In this document: positions 63,301 to 64,000 of the stretch, piece by piece
Numbering within the stretch: the first letter of the stretch is position 1
How the letters are laid out: each line of letters opens with the position of its first letter
Assembly: GCF_002368295.1 (NCBI RefSeq)
Contig: NZ_AP018249.1
Span: 186,001-250,000 of the forward strand
DNA length: 64,000 nucleotides
Source: Tolypothrix tenuis PCC 7101
Lineage (GTDB): Bacteria; Cyanobacteriota; Cyanobacteriia; Cyanobacteriales; Nostocaceae
Direction of reading: 5' to 3'
The notes under the pieces: generated by a model
What the model was told of the DNA's origin: nothing
Seen by the model: only the letters and a program-made list of their open reading frames with translations
Database searches by the model: none
Made by a program: the position numbers and the translations under genes

Positions 63301-64000
63301 ATAATTTCTTTGATATTGGTGGCGATTCCATTTTAGCTTTACAAGTCATCGCCAAAGCTAAAAAAGCTGGTTTTGCAATTTCCGCGCGAGAACTTTATGA
63401 ATCAGCGACGGTGCGTCAATTAGCTACAAAAAAAGCAGCAGTTGCTGTATCTAATAATAATATTAGTGACAATCCGACAGTTAACTTGCTATCAGCAGCA
63501 GATAGACAAAGCTTACCAAAAGATGCAGCCGATGCTTATCCCCTTTCGAGTTTACAGGCGGGAATGCTTTATCACACAGAAATGCATCCCGAATCGGCAA
63601 TTTTCCATCAAATTTTCACCTTTGATTTACATCTGAGCTATTCTGAAGTAGCCTGGAAAAAAGCGATCGCGGATATTTGTGATGCTCATCCAGTATTGCG
63701 GACTTCCTTCCATTGGACAAGATACAGCACTCCCATCCAAATTGTTCACACCCAAGTAGAATTACCTTTAACGATTGTCGATTTGCGGGATTTGGGAGCA
63801 AACGCCCGGCAAAAAGTGGCAGAATGGATTGAATCAGAAAAAAATCGCGCCTTTGATATCACCAAACCGCCTTTATTCCGGTTCCAAATTCACCGACTCG
63901 CTGATGCTGAACTCAGCTTTAGCTTTAGTTTTCACCACGTGATTCTCGATGGTTGGAGTGTAGCGACGTTGTTAACGCAACTGTTACAACGTTATATTCA
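60327..64000 (+). CDS. Non-ribosomal peptide synthetase, C-A(Thr)-PCP-C (runs off window)
   Basis: The frame starts with GTG at 60327 (AGGA 11 nt before) and stays open to the end, 1224 codons. Condensation domain about 1-440 with HHAITDG (136-142). Adenylation about 455-960: YTSGSTGTPKG (605 onward), FAFDFSVWELW, YGITETTVH, RSGDL, and NGKIDNKALP. The eight-residue pocket plus flanks read by alignment to GrsA give D-F-W-N-I-G-M-V-H-K, the classical threonine code. PCP Ser1001 in GGDSIL. A second C domain begins about 1060 (DAYPLSSLQAGMLYHTE) with HHVILDG near 1203. The leading C domain means the peptide or acyl donor comes from upstream or from a fatty acid (starter C). No loading A domain is in the window. 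Confidence 0.93.
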   Translation, partial: MNSILSLSINQREIYLDQMMWLEGSHLNIGATVTVLDAFDIEIFNYAMNQVIRCHPGLRTRIYELEGKPLQIIAPHHDAAVKLVDFSSYENSEKSAEEYINKEFTQPFSFGEHNPLVDFQLIRTSNQKHIIFAKYHHAITDGWGTSIFFREVIKTYNQIIHDGVDTQTEQDCYLTEYLQEESEYLAGRNYPRDRDYWKQRLTGISPQVFPQIKDAGLTGDRQAIYIPREQYNRVNTLCQEIQSNAFHFILGLIAVCLTNRYQKPDLTVGLSLLNRNKKSFKDAIGLFVSTIPFRVPVNSNETVHQLLDNIRSLLRQDYRHQRFPLGEMKRLAGLQLNSKEHLFEVYLSYERHDYNECFADSQTSCVPLYSGQQKVPLIIYVREYAENSDIKIDFDYNLAYLDAETVSQIVTDFQNLFTTAIERLEKPISSLVAKSPEANNYNIIQPEISLDISNYETLVSAFATTADTYPENPAVKFNKNTLTYAELNSKANRLANYLISQGVQAGTRVGICLERSENIVIAILGILKIGAAYVPIDPNSPATRLQLILQDSGISALIAEPGILSALTNKEILGFTLPSLESELINQPDTAPEVVIKPEFPAYIIYTSGSTGTPKGCIVTHRNAIRLMRSTEPWFGFNDKDIWTLFHSFAFDFSVWELWGALLYGGKVIIVPFWLSRTPESFREFLTTERVTVLNQTPSAFYQLIRADEASVGRLALRYIIFGGEALDFPTLRPWFEKYGDKNPRLINMYGITETTVHVTYRPISRQDLTGNASVIGREIPDLQVYLLDDKLQPVTDGLPGEIYVAGAGVTSGYLNRPALTAERFLANPFGSGKIYRSGDLGRRLANGDLEYLGRIDQQVKIRGFRIELGEIQAALTSHSQVREAVIVTDEWEAENRLVAYYVPGETNPTANELRQHLKTKLPDYMIPGAYVSLDAFPLNVNGKIDNKALPAPDWNLLRVEENYIAARNADEETLCAIVAATLGIEKVGIDDNFFDIGGDSILALQVIAKAKKAGFAISARELYESATVRQLATKKAAVAVSNNNISDNPTVNLLSAADRQSLPKDAADAYPLSSLQAGMLYHTEMHPESAIFHQIFTFDLHLSYSEVAWKKAIADICDAHPVLRTSFHWTRYSTPIQIVHTQVELPLTIVDLRDLGANARQKVAEWIESEKNRAFDITKPPLFRFQIHRLADAELSFSFSFHHVILDGWSVATLLTQLLQRYI

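Noticed and set aside
1..64000. CRISPR arrays, rRNA and tRNA genes
   Set aside because: No regularly spaced direct repeats with unique spacers and no recognisable rRNA segments or cloverleaf sequences were found by reading; small RNAs cannot be excluded.

Overview
The window comes from a filamentous, probably heterocyst-forming cyanobacterium (Nostoc/Anabaena/Scytonema-like). GCGATCGC (HIP1) octamers are scattered throughout. The Ycf35/DUF1257-DUF2997-Ycf46 gene set, short palindromic repeats and IS remnants typical of that group are present. The first 39 kb read as a large plasmid or an integrated plasmid-like element. They carry a sliding clamp with two clamp-loader subunits, a family A DNA polymerase, a RecD/Dda-like helicase, a type IV coupling protein, two tyrosine recombinases and many plasmid-style hypothetical genes. 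No rRNA, tRNA or CRISPR array was seen.

Layout. 0-7.4 kb: a truncated DUF4118/PAS sensor (minus), an SF1 helicase, a hypothetical protein, the DUF1257-DUF2997-Ycf46 AAA ATPase cassette and a WGR protein. 7.6-11.7 kb: dnaN-dnaX-holA. 11.9-12.8 kb: a minus-strand trio ending in a DUF5674 gene. 13-14.3 kb: a hypothetical gene, a 114-bp MITE and a chimeric pseudogene. 14.4-19.5 kb: a four-gene minus-strand operon with two different GTPases and a membrane-anchored protein; this is the best candidate for an uncharacterised conflict or membrane-remodelling system. 19.6-28.7 kb: a broken GNAT gene, a VirD4/TraG coupling protein, an aspartoacylase, a LysR regulator and transfer-type genes, including a large exported protein with a lysozyme-like C-terminus. 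28.8-39.4 kb: a DNA polymerase, two tyrosine recombinases with associated genes, an HNH nuclease pair and conserved hypotheticals.

39.9-42.9 kb is a boundary zone. It holds a GC-rich Tat-exported protein unlike its neighbours, an APS kinase (cysC) and a graveyard of IS4-, IS1- and IS5-type transposase remnants. From 42.9 kb to the window end lies a biosynthetic region on the plus strand. Three tightly coupled type I PKS genes come first. PKS1 has an intact KS, but its AT lacks about 78 residues including the catalytic His motif and its ACP has lost the phosphopantetheine Ser. PKS2 is KS-AT-MT-KR-ACP. PKS3 is KS-AT-KR-ACP-sulfotransferase-thioesterase, the CurM/olefin-synthase arrangement that makes terminal alkenes by sulfation and decarboxylation. 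A membrane protein gene follows, then a gap with a MITE-like element, then an NRPS (C-A-PCP-C...) that runs off the window. Its A-domain code reads DFWNIGMVHK, the classical L-threonine code.

How the genes may work together is partly inference. The replication genes plus coupling protein suggest a self-supporting, transferable replicon. The PKS line predicts a terminal-alkene polyketide. cysC in principle supplies PAPS, the co-substrate of the sulfotransferase domain, although it is separated from the PKS genes by IS debris and lies on the other strand.
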